A stretch of DNA of 64,000 nucleotides. Source: Stenotrophomonas panacihumi (GTDB lineage: Bacteria > Pseudomonadota > Gammaproteobacteria > Xanthomonadales > Xanthomonadaceae). The stretch is taken from NCBI RefSeq assembly GCF_001431645.1, contig NZ_LLXU01000058.1, positions 1 through 64,000 of the forward strand, read 5' to 3'. Numbering within the stretch: the stretch's first letter is position 1; every line of letters begins with the position of its first letter. Under the pieces are notes generated by a model, which was given only the letters and a program-made list of their open reading frames with translations, did not search any database and was not told where the DNA came from. Positions 39,276 through 47,592 of this stretch are shown here, in pieces. A program made the position numbers and the translations under genes.

Positions 39276-39659
39276 CTATTTCTCATTGGTGAATGTAATC
39301 TCGACCGAGCCATTATCGTCCACTATGGCGCCGTACAGATAATCCTTCGCCTCATACTCAACCAGCCACAGACCATTAGTTCTTCTCACTGAGTTGAAAG
39401 AAAGGCCTACGCAATTGGTCATGCGGGAAGCGCAGTGCTTGTACATCTCTGCATCGGCCAGCTTTCTTGCATCTGCGGCGGATACAGACGAGTGACCACA
39501 CCCGGCCAGCGCAATTAAGAAGAGCAATGTTGTTGCGCGCTTTACCTCGTCCCCTCTCCTCAATCGCTTCGGCACCTCGAATTTCGACTGCGGAAAGGCA
39601 CACCAGGCGTCGCCCTTCCTGGGCCCCTCGACATCCGAATGGGCCATTCTGTCATTCAT
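39276..39659 (-). CDS. Small lipoprotein, start uncertain
   Basis: The frame is 127 residues from the ATG at 39659, but the likely signal sequence is internal: KRATTLLFLIALAGC with lipobox LAGC, preceded by about 38 residues rich in charge. A TTG at 39563 (MRRGDEVKRATT...) would give a normal lipoprotein, though it has no clear ribosome site; GAGGAGAGGGGACGAG lies right after it. The mature part (SAADARKLADAEMYKHCASRMTNCVGLSFNSVRRTNGLWLVEYEAKDYLYGAIVDDNGSVEIT in blocks) resembles the small NTF2-like or PepSY-like envelope proteins in pattern only. AT-rich codon use. Confidence 0.55.
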   Translation of the reverse strand: MNDRMAHSDVEGPRKGDAWCAFPQSKFEVPKRLRRGDEVKRATTLLFLIALAGCGHSSVSAADARKLADAEMYKHCASRMTNCVGLSFNSVRRTNGLWLVEYEAKDYLYGAIVDDNGSVEITFTNEK

Positions 39660-39688
39660 TGGGTCAACCCCGTTACCCCAATCAGAAC

Positions 39689-40132
39689 CTACTCACAGAA
39701 GGCCCTCAAAACTTTTCTCACTCCGCCTTCAGCTGCGACTCGCTTTTCCGAGCAATGAGTCGCCTTTGGTTCCACCCTTCTGGTCAAGGCCACGCCTGAT
39801 CCTTCGTAGATGCACTGCATCCAAAGTTCCGCACCCCCTGCTGGCTTTACGAATTTCCAGAGTGCTTCTCCAGCCGCTCCACCCCATGGCTTGAGCACGG
39901 CGTTGTCACTCTGGTCATCGTGCAGGCGCCCTTCAATGATGTTCAGGCCCACCAAATCCCGGTTCGAAGACGCCTCTGTACTGCCCCACCCTACGGGCAA
40001 TGCTTTTGCTGCCTCCAGTACACGGATAGCGGTTGGGCACGACTGCGCGTGCGCTGGCTGCGGGAAGAACTGAAACCCGCAAAGCAGCGCCACGCACAAG
40101 AAGCGAATGCGCCGCCAATCGATGCTCCCCAT
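39689..40132 (-). CDS. STY0301-family secreted protein
   Basis: A 147-residue protein with a signal peptide (MGSIDWRRIRFLCVALLCGFQFFPQPAHAQ). The mature protein begins SCPTAIRV and has the pattern W...VGLNIIEG...LKPWGG...ALWKF...LWMQCIYEGSGVALTRRVEP...HC, which I recognise as the STY0301 family of small periplasmic proteins of unknown function. Four cysteines probably form two disulfides. The start at 40132 follows AAAGGAGAATA, a strong ribosome site. It lies on the same strand as the neighbouring lipoprotein gene but 29 nt upstream of its earliest start. Confidence 0.72.
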   Translation of the reverse strand: MGSIDWRRIRFLCVALLCGFQFFPQPAHAQSCPTAIRVLEAAKALPVGWGSTEASSNRDLVGLNIIEGRLHDDQSDNAVLKPWGGAAGEALWKFVKPAGGAELWMQCIYEGSGVALTRRVEPKATHCSEKRVAAEGGVRKVLRAFCE

Positions 40133-40223
40133 TATTCTCCTTTCCATCAGGGCCACGTGCATGGAATCGACTGATTCTTCACTCCACCCGCTACAAAACG
40201 GTCGCAGCACGACGCGGCCATGA

Positions 40224-40721
40224 TCAGCCCCGAGAACGAATCGTTCCAGAGTCCCTCTCGTGGCACTCCGTCGACAAGTCCAAGCCATCTCTGTGTTTCA
40301 TCACAAATGTTCCGAGCCAGCCCATGTGATCAGCAAAGGGGCTCTCGGACAAGATCCTCCTGGTTGATTTCAACCTCGAATGGAGTCGCTCCCCGAAAGC
40401 TTGCACGTCTGGGGCACGACGACTCGCATCGATGTGCTCCATTAGAACGAGCGCTTCGGACCAATTTACGACAGTGAGCACCGGCACCCCCTTGCATGTG
40501 AATTGGATCGACTGCGAGCCCATATCTCCCTCGTTCAATGCGACACCCTCAATTGGATTGGCCCGCTCGAACGCTATCGCTTCGCTGCGTATATCCGAAA
40601 ACTCATTCTTCGGCAGGTGCTCAAAAGCAGTTTGCGCCGTAGAAACCGATGTGGGCGTAAAAATCCAAAGCACTATCAATGCCATCAGCACAGAGCCCAG
40701 GATTACCATAAGAACCTTCAT
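40224..40721 (-). CDS. Small membrane-anchored hypothetical protein
   Basis: A 165-residue protein with one N-terminal hydrophobic helix (MKVLMVILGSVLMALIVLWIF), then a hydrophilic domain of about 140 residues rich in Glu, Ser and His (FEHLPKNEFSDIRSEAIAFERANPIEGVALNEGD). Two cysteines (FTCKG, STECHE). There is no recognisable family. The start at 40721 is the ATG nearest the helix. It is AT-richer than flanking housekeeping genes. Confidence 0.55.
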   Translation of the reverse strand: MKVLMVILGSVLMALIVLWIFTPTSVSTAQTAFEHLPKNEFSDIRSEAIAFERANPIEGVALNEGDMGSQSIQFTCKGVPVLTVVNWSEALVLMEHIDASRRAPDVQAFGERLHSRLKSTRRILSESPFADHMGWLGTFVMKHRDGLDLSTECHERDSGTIRSRG

Positions 40722-40860
40722 TTCATAGACTCTGCCTGTGTGGAAGAACCAGCACCTGTCAGGCGCACGATGCATAGGCCCATGAACATGGGCGCTTGCG
40801 GAAGTCCGTAAACCTAGACCCTAGCCGAGAATCTGCTGCCGACGCAGGGCCCGTCAACAC

Positions 40861-41421
40861 TCAGGCGGCCTTGGCGCTGCTGCGCGCCAACGCCCGACGC
40901 TCGATGCTGGCGGCGAACAGCGGCGTCTCGCGGCTGTTGTGGTTGCCACCGTCGCGCTGGCGTGCCTCGGCCGCGTCCGCGAACGGGGTGCCATGCTGGG
41001 CAATGAAGTCGAGGAACTCCTGCGTCGGATGCGCCACCACGCTGTTGGTGTACTCGCAGGTGTTCTCGTCGATCTTCTTCACGCTCAGCGTCCAGATGAC
41101 CTGCACGCGGGTGCGACCGTTCGGGGTGAAGGCGTCCGACGTGGACACCATCTTGCACAGGGTCGGCGTGGCGACTTCGGCGACATAGTGCTGGACCATC
41201 AACGTCTGGCCGATCATCTCGACGTTGATGGACATGCGCTTGCCATCATCGGTGGTGGTGGTGCCGGCCGAGATGTGGTCGGGCGGGCAGCAACGCTGGT
41301 ACTCGGCCTCGGGGAGGTTGAACAGCCACTCGGCGATATCGACCTTCTCGATCGGCACGTTGATGGTGGCGGTATAGGCGGAAGAAGAGAGCTGCTTGTC
41401 CGTGATGATGATGTCCGACAT
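40861..41421 (-). CDS. Hypothetical cytosolic protein, possible SRPBCC-like fold
   Basis: A 186-residue protein without signal or membrane segment. The first 140 residues alternate short strands and helices: SSSAYTATINVPIEKVDIAEWLFNLPEAEYQRC, ISAGTTTTDDGKRMSINVEMIGQTLMVQHYVAEV, VQVIWTLSVKKIDENTCEYTNSVVAHP. That pattern recalls START/SRPBCC ligand-binding proteins but no signature confirms it. The last 45 residues are basic and low-complexity. Codon use is GC-rich again, so this gene may mark the end of the AT-rich part. The leader carries a nested hairpin (41438-41482). Confidence 0.6.
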   Translation of the reverse strand: MSDIIITDKQLSSSAYTATINVPIEKVDIAEWLFNLPEAEYQRCCPPDHISAGTTTTDDGKRMSINVEMIGQTLMVQHYVAEVATPTLCKMVSTSDAFTPNGRTRVQVIWTLSVKKIDENTCEYTNSVVAHPTQEFLDFIAQHGTPFADAAEARQRDGGNHNSRETPLFAASIERRALARSSAKAA

Positions 41422-41437
41422 GGCTGGATCCTCTGGG

Positions 41438-41482
41438 GGAATGAATCGCCGCGAACAGGTGCGGCGTTGAGGGGTTCATTCC
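41438..41482. repeat. Nested inverted repeat in the leader of the 40861 gene
   Basis: Outer arms GGAATGAA (41438-41445) and TTCATTCC (41475-41482), inner arms CGCCGC (41447-41452) and GCGGCG (41461-41466). It lies 17 nt upstream of the ATG at 41421, so it would be within the 5' UTR or overlap an operator. Confidence 0.45.
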
Positions 41483-41657
41483 GGCGCCGGGCCCTCGTGG
41501 GCGGCGCATGGGAATGAGGTTCCAGTGTTGTCCCTGCGGATTCTTCCAACCAGCTATCTCTTGGACCGATGGATTTATACGAAGGTTTGGCGGTGCGGCG
41601 ATCTCTTCGCGTCACCGGGCGTGAGTGCGTCAACCACGTGCAACATCACGCCGCCAC

Positions 41658-42170
41658 CTATTCGGACGTCACTTCAGACCGGAATTCACCCTCGGACCAA
41701 GAGAACACCATGGTCCCAGCCTCCATGGCCTCGTAGATCACGGCGTCAGGCCGGCCTCCCTTACCGGGCGAGCGCCTCACCACGCTTACTCGCGCCACCT
41801 TCTGCATCGGGCTAAGCACCAAGGGCTTTCGATCCGTGTGAGAAGCACCGACCAGCAGTAGCGCTTGCGTGATCCCGCCCGCCGAGGAGTCAACGATGGA
41901 AACAACGTACTGGCGCGACCCGGGCCGGAATGTGCCGCTTGTCCATCCTGGGCATGCACCGCCGTAAGCCGCGGCCCATAGGGCCTGGTCGTCTCGGTAC
42001 AGATCGCGCTGCGTCACCACATGGGCTTTAGGGAAATGTTTCAGTGCCGTATCCGCCACGCTGCGTGGCAGCCGGGCACAATCATCGGACGACTGTGCCG
42101 CGGAGGCCGAGGGGGCTTGCAGCAGGCTCAATAGCAGGAACACTTGTTTCAGCACGTCAGCCCCTGTCAT
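41658..42170 (-). CDS. Secreted hypothetical protein
   Basis: A 170-residue protein with a signal peptide (MTGADVLKQVFLLLSLLQAPSASAAQ). The mature part, SSDDCARLPRSVADTALKHFPKAHVVTQRDLY...CPGWTSGTFRPGSRQYVVSIVD...GGRPDAVIYEAMEAGTMVFSWSEGEF, is a small single domain with two cysteines. ATG at 42170 or GTG at 42155 (preceded by AGGGGCTGAC) are both possible; the signal peptide works with either. Family not recognised. Confidence 0.6.
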   Translation of the reverse strand: MTGADVLKQVFLLLSLLQAPSASAAQSSDDCARLPRSVADTALKHFPKAHVVTQRDLYRDDQALWAAAYGGACPGWTSGTFRPGSRQYVVSIVDSSAGGITQALLLVGASHTDRKPLVLSPMQKVARVSVVRRSPGKGGRPDAVIYEAMEAGTMVFSWSEGEFRSEVTSE

Positions 42171-42209
42171 TCCAGCAGGTGTAACCAGTAGTCCGCGGGC
42201 CCCGAAGGA

Positions 42210-42410
42210 TCAACCGTCCCGCGATGCGAGGAAAATTCGCCTGAAGCACAGAAAGCTTACGATGAAACAAAACGCATCGACGCCGATGAAAATCCAGAAT
42301 ACTTCCGTGAACAGATGCTCCCTGGGGAAAGGCACCAGGCCGCGAATCAACAAGAGCACTGCGCCAATGCCAAACACGGTTCCATACAACCAACATTCAA
42401 ACTTGCGCAT
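42210..42410 (-). CDS. Small two-helix membrane protein
   Basis: A 66-residue protein: MRKFECWLYGTVFGIGAVLLLIRGL and VFWIFIGVDAFCFIVSFLCF are membrane helices joined by a short loop with PFPREH. The start at 42410 follows AGGGATCAAGCG. Three genes (42449, 42210, 41658) run in the same direction with gaps of about 40 nt and may form one transcript. Confidence 0.55.
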   Translation of the reverse strand: MRKFECWLYGTVFGIGAVLLLIRGLVPFPREHLFTEVFWIFIGVDAFCFIVSFLCFRRIFLASRDG

Positions 42411-42448
42411 CGCTTGATCCCTATCGGCAAATCCATCGCGCACATCCG

Positions 42449-42907
42449 CTAGCGCACGGCGCCGTGGCAAGCCTCGATACCCCAATACGCGGACACCGCC
42501 TCAGGCAACAGCTCCTGCAACATCGACGGCCCTTCCCTCGACGCCACCACGTGCGCCTGTCGCCCTGGCGCCACGAGCACACCACCGATCCCCTGGCCGA
42601 GCCGGTTTACCGCCAGCGCGCGAGTTGTCCCGCTGTCACGCATCTCGATGGCATCGGCATAGACAAACACCACCTTTATCTTGACGTGCTTGGACGACGC
42701 GCACTTGCTTACGTCATCGAGCGCGAACTGGAGATGCGCGATCGCCTCGGCGGCGCCTTCATCGGTGGCCGTTTCAACGGAAGGCGGTGCGAACGCGACG
42801 ATCGTCGGGCCTTGTATCAATACGCGCCGCGTTACTTCAGCGGCTGAGGAGGACTGCACCCAAAGGCTGACCAGCAGAGACGCGACCAAACACATCCTGT
42901 GAGTCAT
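42449..42907 (-). CDS. Secreted hypothetical protein
   Basis: A 152-residue protein with a signal peptide (MTHRMCLVASLLVSLWVQSSSAAE). The mature part contains VLIQGPTIVAFAPPSVET, FALDDVSKCASSKHVKIKVVFVYADAIEMRDSG and VLVAPGRQAHVVASREGPSMLQELLPEAVSAYWGIEAC, an alternating strand/helix domain with one possible disulfide. The start at 42907 follows GGGGAGCGAGCGGGA. I do not recognise a family. Confidence 0.6.
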   Translation of the reverse strand: MTHRMCLVASLLVSLWVQSSSAAEVTRRVLIQGPTIVAFAPPSVETATDEGAAEAIAHLQFALDDVSKCASSKHVKIKVVFVYADAIEMRDSGTTRALAVNRLGQGIGGVLVAPGRQAHVVASREGPSMLQELLPEAVSAYWGIEACHGAVR

Positions 42908-43027
42908 TCCCGCTCGCTCCCCTCGCATTCTTCCAGCCACTCCGCCGGATACCGACTTATCTTGCCACCAAAAGATCGCTCTCGCCGACTGATATCACTA
43001 CGCCGACGGAAGTGATCAATACTGTGG

Positions 43028-43327
43028 TCATGCCGCGCGCAGGGTGCTGGCTGGCTGGTGGCGCATCACCGTCCAGGTGCTCATGCCGGCATGCACCAGC
43101 AGGGTATCTACCGCGATCTCGAAGGCCGCGAGCTGGGCCGGTGCGAAGTTGCGGGTGAGGTCATCGAAGATCAGCCCGAACGAGTGCCACCAGTCTGCCT
43201 CGTCCATGCCCACCGACGCCGGGGAACGTATATGTTCGCGCACCAGCTCCACGGCCTGCCGGACTTCCTGGTCGCTGACGCCGCGCCTGAACAGTCGAGT
43301 TTCTACCTCGTCCAAAGGGGAAAGCAT
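43028..43327 (-). CDS. Hypothetical helical protein
   Basis: A 99-residue, mostly helical soluble protein (MLSPLDEVETRLFRRGVSDQEVRQAVELVREHI...WWHSFGLIFDDLTRNFAPAQLAAFEIAVDTLLVHAGM). It has no signal peptide. It follows CAAAGGGGAAAGC upstream. It ends the accessory segment on the right. Function unknown. Confidence 0.58.
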   Translation of the reverse strand: MLSPLDEVETRLFRRGVSDQEVRQAVELVREHIRSPASVGMDEADWWHSFGLIFDDLTRNFAPAQLAAFEIAVDTLLVHAGMSTWTVMRHQPASTLRAA

Positions 43328-43422
43328 GGGGCCATGGGTTCGGGAAATGGGGCCGCATCATGCTCGGAGCGATGTCAAAGCCACATGCAGGCTGGCCGGG
43401 CCTTATTTCCCGGACGCGCAGC

Positions 43423-44388
43423 TCACAACACCTCAACCCGATTCCGCCCACCCCGCTTGGCCGCGTACAACCGCCCATCCACCGCCTCCACGAACGCACG
43501 CGCGGTGCAAGCGCCGGCCACCTGCACCGTCCCCACGCCCAGGCTGGCGGTGACGTAGTCGCCCGCGCCCTGCCCGCCGTGCACGATGCGCAACGCAGTG
43601 AGCCTTTCCACGCACTGCGCCGCCAGCTCGCGCGCGGCCGCGGCATCGGTCTCCGGCAGCAACAGGATGAATTCCTCGCCGCCAAAGCGCGCCACCACGT
43701 CGCGCGGACGCTGCACCACGTCGCGCAGCGCCTCGGCCACGCGACGCAGGCACTCGTCGCCGGCCACATGGCCATGCGCGTCGTTGAACTGCTTGAAGTG
43801 GTCGATATCCAGCACCACCAGCGACACCGGCTTGCCGCTGCGCCGCGCATCGGCCCACTCGGTCTCCAGCCGCTGGTCGAACATGCGCCGGTTGGCGATG
43901 CCGGTGAGGCCGTCGGTCAGCGAGAGCTGTTCGAGCTCGCGATGCAGCCGCAGCAGTTCATCCTCGGCGCGCTTGCGCTCGCTGATGTCGAACATGAAGC
44001 CGATCAGGCAATCGACCTCGCCATTCTCGTGGCGCACCACGTGCACCACGTCGCGAATCCACACGTAGCCGCCGTCGCGCGTCATCGCGCGGTAGTCGGC
44101 CTCGTGGTCCACGCCCGCCTGCGATTGCGACACGCAGAAGTTCACCACGTAGTCGCGGTCTTCCGGGTGCATGCGCGTGACCCAGTCGTCCACCGTCTGC
44201 CAGCTATCCTGCGTCCAGCCGAGCAGCGTCTCGATCTGCGGGCCGATGTAAGCGAAGCGCATCGTCGCCCAGTCGATCTTCCAGGGAATCGCCTTGGTGG
44301 ATTCGAGCAACGTCCGGTAGACGTCGGGGCTTTCGGGAAGCGGGTGCGGCTGGCCCTGGCCGAGGGCGGCGTCTGGAACGGTGCTCAT
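43423..44388 (-). CDS. PAS-GGDEF diguanylate cyclase
   Basis: A 321-residue protein. The PAS/PAC domain lies at about 25-145 (WKIDWATMRFAYIGPQIETLLGW, EDRDYVVNFC, GGYVWIRDVVHVVRHENG...FDISERKRAE). The GGDEF domain (about 155-321) reads LTDGLTGIANRRMFDQRL, VLDIDHFKQFNDAHGHVAGD, and has the active site RFGGEEF. The A-site is intact, so it should make cyclic di-GMP. I see no RxxD inhibitory site five residues before GGEEF (RPRDVVARF has a related RPRD). There is no membrane helix; the signal is probably a cytosolic PAS ligand. The start at 44388 is the first ATG before the PAS domain. Confidence 0.92.
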   Translation of the reverse strand: MSTVPDAALGQGQPHPLPESPDVYRTLLESTKAIPWKIDWATMRFAYIGPQIETLLGWTQDSWQTVDDWVTRMHPEDRDYVVNFCVSQSQAGVDHEADYRAMTRDGGYVWIRDVVHVVRHENGEVDCLIGFMFDISERKRAEDELLRLHRELEQLSLTDGLTGIANRRMFDQRLETEWADARRSGKPVSLVVLDIDHFKQFNDAHGHVAGDECLRRVAEALRDVVQRPRDVVARFGGEEFILLLPETDAAAARELAAQCVERLTALRIVHGGQGAGDYVTASLGVGTVQVAGACTARAFVEAVDGRLYAAKRGGRNRVEVL

Positions 44389-44458
44389 GGCCGCATGGTA
44401 GGCAATTGCAGGGGCGCGTGTGTGACGCAGCGCCCTTGCTGCTGCGGGGACCGACGGA

Positions 44459-45679
44459 TCAGGAGCCGGCGATCTCCGCCACCGCCCGCCCTTCGCGCCG
44501 CTCCCACCACACCGCCACCGCCCACAGCAGCAGGCCGGCCACCGCGGTCGCCGCGCCCACGTAACCCGTGGATGCCGGGCTGTGTCCCGCGTCGATCGCC
44601 ATGCCGCCCAGCCACGGGCCGAGCGCGTTGGCGGTATTGAACGCCGCGTGGTTCGACGCGGCCGCCAGCGTCTGCGCCTCGCCGGCCGCATCCATCAGCC
44701 GCGTCTGCAGGATCACCGCCAGCGCGCCCATCGTGCCCACCGCCACCACCGCGAGCAACACGCTCCACAGGCTGTGCGCGGCCAGCGGATACAGCAGCAG
44801 CACCGCGATCGACCACACCAGCACCAGCCCCGCGGCGCGGAACTGGAAGCGGTCCACCAGCCAGCCGCCGGCGAAGTTGCTGATCAGCGCGCCAATGCCG
44901 AACGCGCCCACGGCCAGCGGCATCCAGCGTTCCGACACGCCGGTCACGCGCACCAGCGTCGGCGAGAGATAGGTAAACACGCAGAACATGCCGGCGAAGC
45001 CAATCGCGCCGATCGCCAGCGCCAGCCACACCTGCGGGCGGTTGAACGCCTTCAGCTCGCGCATCGGCGTGGTGCGCGGCTCGTTCGGGTCCGGGGCGAG
45101 GAAGCGCGCAATCAGCGCCACCGTGATCACCGCCAGCACGCTCACCAGCCCGAAGGCGATGCGCCAGCTCGCGTGCTGGCCCAGCCAGGTCGTCAGCGGG
45201 TTGCCCACCAGGATGGCCACCGACAAACCCAGCAGCACCTTGGAGACCGCCGCGCCGCGCTGTTCGGGCGGGCTGATCGCCGCGGCCACCAGCATCGCCA
45301 CGCCGAAATACGCACCATGCGGCAGGCCGGCGACGAAGCGCGCCAGCAGCGCGATCTCGTAGTTCGGCGCCAGTGCGCTGCCGAGGTTGCCCACCGCGTA
45401 GAAGCCCATCAGCAGGAGCAGCAGGGTGCGCCGCGGCAGGCGCGCGCCGGCGAAGGCGAGCACCGGCGCGCCGACCACCACGCCCACGGCGTAGGCGCTG
45501 ATCAGATGCCCGACCTGGCTCTCGCTGATGCCCAGCCCGCGGCTGATCTCCAGCATCAGGCCCATGCTGGCGAACTCGCTGGTGCCGATGGCGAAGCCGC
45601 CCAGCGAAAGGGCGATGAGGATCAGCAGGCGTTGGGCGGCAGTGAGCCGCGAGGCGAGCGCCTCGTGTGGGTGATTCAT
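44459..45679 (-). CDS. MFS exporter, DHA1 family (AraJ/purine-efflux-like)
   Basis: A 406-residue, 12-helix MFS protein. The first helix block LLILIALSLGGFAIGTSEFASMGLMLEISRGLGIS carries the DHA1 motif; GAPVLAFAGARLPRRTLLLLLM is motif A, and ARFVAGLPHGAYFGVAMLVAAAI is typical of the AraJ/PbuE-like group. ANALGPWLGGMAID is the helix-11 motif. The substrates may be sugars, nucleosides or drugs; not decidable. The ATG at 45679 is preceded by a weak site, and the gene is separated from the next upstream gene by a hairpin. Confidence 0.9.
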   Translation of the reverse strand: MNHPHEALASRLTAAQRLLILIALSLGGFAIGTSEFASMGLMLEISRGLGISESQVGHLISAYAVGVVVGAPVLAFAGARLPRRTLLLLLMGFYAVGNLGSALAPNYEIALLARFVAGLPHGAYFGVAMLVAAAISPPEQRGAAVSKVLLGLSVAILVGNPLTTWLGQHASWRIAFGLVSVLAVITVALIARFLAPDPNEPRTTPMRELKAFNRPQVWLALAIGAIGFAGMFCVFTYLSPTLVRVTGVSERWMPLAVGAFGIGALISNFAGGWLVDRFQFRAAGLVLVWSIAVLLLYPLAAHSLWSVLLAVVAVGTMGALAVILQTRLMDAAGEAQTLAAASNHAAFNTANALGPWLGGMAIDAGHSPASTGYVGAATAVAGLLLWAVAVWWERREGRAVAEIAGS

Positions 45680-45763
45680 CGCAGGGGGGTCAACGTGGGG
45701 GACGTCTAGTATTGCTGCGTGGCAGCACAGTGCAAGTCACACGCACCCGTGGTGCTGCCCGTA

Positions 45764-45791
45764 GCCGCCCCCGCGCCGACACGGGGGCGGC
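45764..45791 (-). terminator. Hairpin after the alpha/beta hydrolase gene
   Basis: GCCGCCCCCG (45764-45773) and CGGGGGCGGC (45782-45791), an 8-nt loop, no T-run. It lies 39 nt past the stop of the hydrolase gene (45830, minus strand). Confidence 0.4.
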
Positions 45792-45829
45792 AACGCCACC
45801 CCCGTGAAGTCCCCGCGTGAACGCAAGCA

Positions 45830-46612
45830 TCAGCGCGCCACGCGCGCGAGGAAGTCCCGCACGGCCTCGCCCCAGGACGCGGGGGCTTCCATGCCGATCA
45901 GATGGCCACTGGCGATTTCGACCTTTTCCGCCCCAGCGATCCCGGCGGCGAGCTGGCGCTGGGCGGCGGGCGGTATCAGCCGATCCTCGCTGGTGACCAC
46001 GACCAGGGTTGGCACCTTGATGCGCGCGAGCTGGGCCCGCGCATCCGCCTGCGCGGCGACATCGAACTGCGCGCCGGTTCCTGCGGGCAGGCCCTGCGCC
46101 AGCCCGCTTACCATGGCCTCCACATGTTCGGCGGGCAAAGCCGCCAGGGCCTGCTCCGAGAGGGCCAGCGCCGCCATGATCCGCGCCAGCGCGACATGCG
46201 TCTGTGGCAGGGGATGCAGCGCCGCAATCGCGATCGCCAGCTGGCGGCTGGACGCCGGTAGTTCGCCCGCGGTGGCGGTGAGCACCAGCGCGGTGACGCG
46301 CTGCGGATGGCGCTCGGCCACCCGCATCGCCACCAGCCCTCCGAGCGAGTAGCCAAGTACGGCAAAAGTCTCCAGGCCGTCGGCATCGGCTGCGGCGACC
46401 AGGGAATCGGCCAGCGTATCGAGGGAAAGCGGGGCATCGACCTGCGGCGAAGCGCCGGAACCGGGATAGTCGGCGCCTACCAGGCGATGCTGGCCGGAAA
46501 GCGTTTCGAGGATCGGGCCAAAGCTATCGGCGACCGAGGACGCCGCGCCGTGCGCGAGCAGCAGACCACTGCCACTGCCCAGGACGGAAGTAGCGAGGGA
46601 GTATCGGGACAT
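45830..46612 (-). CDS. Alpha/beta hydrolase
   Basis: A 260-residue cytosolic hydrolase. LLLAHGAASSVADSF contains the oxyanion loop, VGADYPGSGASP follows, the nucleophile elbow is GYSLGG (Ser at about 90), the acidic residue lies in VVTSEDRLIPP and His in ASGHLIGMEAP. It is the size and layout of the 3-oxoadipate-enol-lactonase/haloperoxidase-like group; the reaction is unknown. The start at 46612 follows TGAAGGTGCTTC. It has no signal peptide. Confidence 0.88.
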   Translation of the reverse strand: MSRYSLATSVLGSGSGLLLAHGAASSVADSFGPILETLSGQHRLVGADYPGSGASPQVDAPLSLDTLADSLVAAADADGLETFAVLGYSLGGLVAMRVAERHPQRVTALVLTATAGELPASSRQLAIAIAALHPLPQTHVALARIMAALALSEQALAALPAEHVEAMVSGLAQGLPAGTGAQFDVAAQADARAQLARIKVPTLVVVTSEDRLIPPAAQRQLAAGIAGAEKVEIASGHLIGMEAPASWGEAVRDFLARVAR

Positions 46613-46740
46613 GAAGCACCTTCAGGGAGGAAACGGAAGCCATGCATGCATGGCCATCGTTTTATAGGTCTCCCTCCGGCATGCGTTCCACCGCATTGCG
46701 GACACAATGCCTGCAACAGAGCGTTACGCGCGCACCCGGA

Positions 46741-47490
46741 TTACTTGCTGCTGACGTACTTCTCGCGGCGGATCTGCGCGCCCGGCAGGCCGGCTTCCTT
46801 CAGCGCCTCGAAGCAGGCGTCGACCATGTTCGGGTTGCCGCACAGGTAGGCGATGTCGCGCGCCGGGTCCGGGGCGAACTCCGGCAGGTGCTGCTGCACG
46901 TAGCCGTGGCGCGCGTCCGGGTGGGCGCCGTCGGGGATGCCGCGCGAGTAGCACGGCACGTAGCGGAACGCCGGGTGCGCGTCGGCGAAGGCGCGGAAGT
47001 CCTCCCCGTACAGCAGCTCCTCGTCGTTGCGCGCACCCTGCAGCAGCACCACCTCGATGTTCCGCCCGGCGATGGCCTGGGCCAGCAGCGGCAACATCGA
47101 ACGGTACGGGGTGACGCCGGTACCGGTGGCGATCAGCAGGTAGCGCTGGTTGTGGTCGCCCGGCTGCAGGCAGAAGCGCCCGTAGGGGCCGCTGGCCTGC
47201 AGGGGGTGCCCGGGGGCCAGGGCCTCGAACAGCGCCGTGGCGGCGCCACCGGGCACGAAGCTGACGGCGATCTCCACCGCCTCGCCCGGGCCCAGCGCGT
47301 GGTCGTGGATGGTCGCCAGCGAGTAGCTGCGCTTGGCGGGGGTGCCGTCGGCGTACTCGAAATGGACCTGGATGAACTGGCCGGGCTGGAAATCCAGGGG
47401 CTGGCCGTCATCACGGACGAAACAATAGTGGCCGACCGTGGGCGCGATCATGCGGCGGTCGACGAGCTTGAGCGGGAATTGGACGGGCAC
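46741..47490 (-). CDS. fpr: Ferredoxin-NADP+ reductase
   Basis: A 249-residue flavoprotein of the FNR family, bacterial subclass. The FAD motif is RSYSLATIH and the NADP-binding region is LLIATGTGVTPYRSML, with LCGNPNMVDACFEAL and the C-terminal REKYVSSK. It exchanges electrons between NADPH and ferredoxin or flavodoxin, for example in iron-sulfur repair and oxidative stress. The best start is a GTG at 47490 giving PVQFPLKLVDRRMIAPTVGHYCF, which matches the family; the ATG further in (MIAPTV) is also possible. It is divergent from the ABC exporter gene with about 100 nt between. Confidence 0.92.
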   Translation of the reverse strand: MPVQFPLKLVDRRMIAPTVGHYCFVRDDGQPLDFQPGQFIQVHFEYADGTPAKRSYSLATIHDHALGPGEAVEIAVSFVPGGAATALFEALAPGHPLQASGPYGRFCLQPGDHNQRYLLIATGTGVTPYRSMLPLLAQAIAGRNIEVVLLQGARNDEELLYGEDFRAFADAHPAFRYVPCYSRGIPDGAHPDARHGYVQQHLPEFAPDPARDIAYLCGNPNMVDACFEALKEAGLPGAQIRREKYVSSK

Positions 47491-47540
47491 GAGGCGGAAT
47501 GGAACAGTCTGTAGCCGGGGCCAGGCCCGCGGGGGGCTTC

Positions 47541-47546
47541 TATAAT
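47541..47546 (+). promoter_or_regulatory. Candidate -10 element for the YadG-like ABC operon
   Basis: TATAAT, a perfect -10 hexamer, lies 47 nt upstream of the ABC ATPase start in the divergent spacer with fpr. No good -35 sits 17 nt before it (GGGCCA), so strength is uncertain. Confidence 0.45.
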
Positions 47547-47592
47547 AACGGCTGTATTTTCGGAGCGCCGGCCTCCCGGCGAAGGCACGAGC

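Noticed and set aside
37678-42169. 11-bp match AGCCCCTGTCA at 37678 and 42159 as possible direct repeats flanking the accessory segment
   Set aside because: An 11-mer is expected to recur by chance many times in 64 kb, and in both places it coincides with a ribosome site plus start region on the minus strand.
42157-42396. 79-codon frame overlapping the small membrane protein gene at 42210
   Set aside because: It lies out of frame on the same strand as the two-helix protein, has no ribosome site and shows no membrane or secretion pattern.
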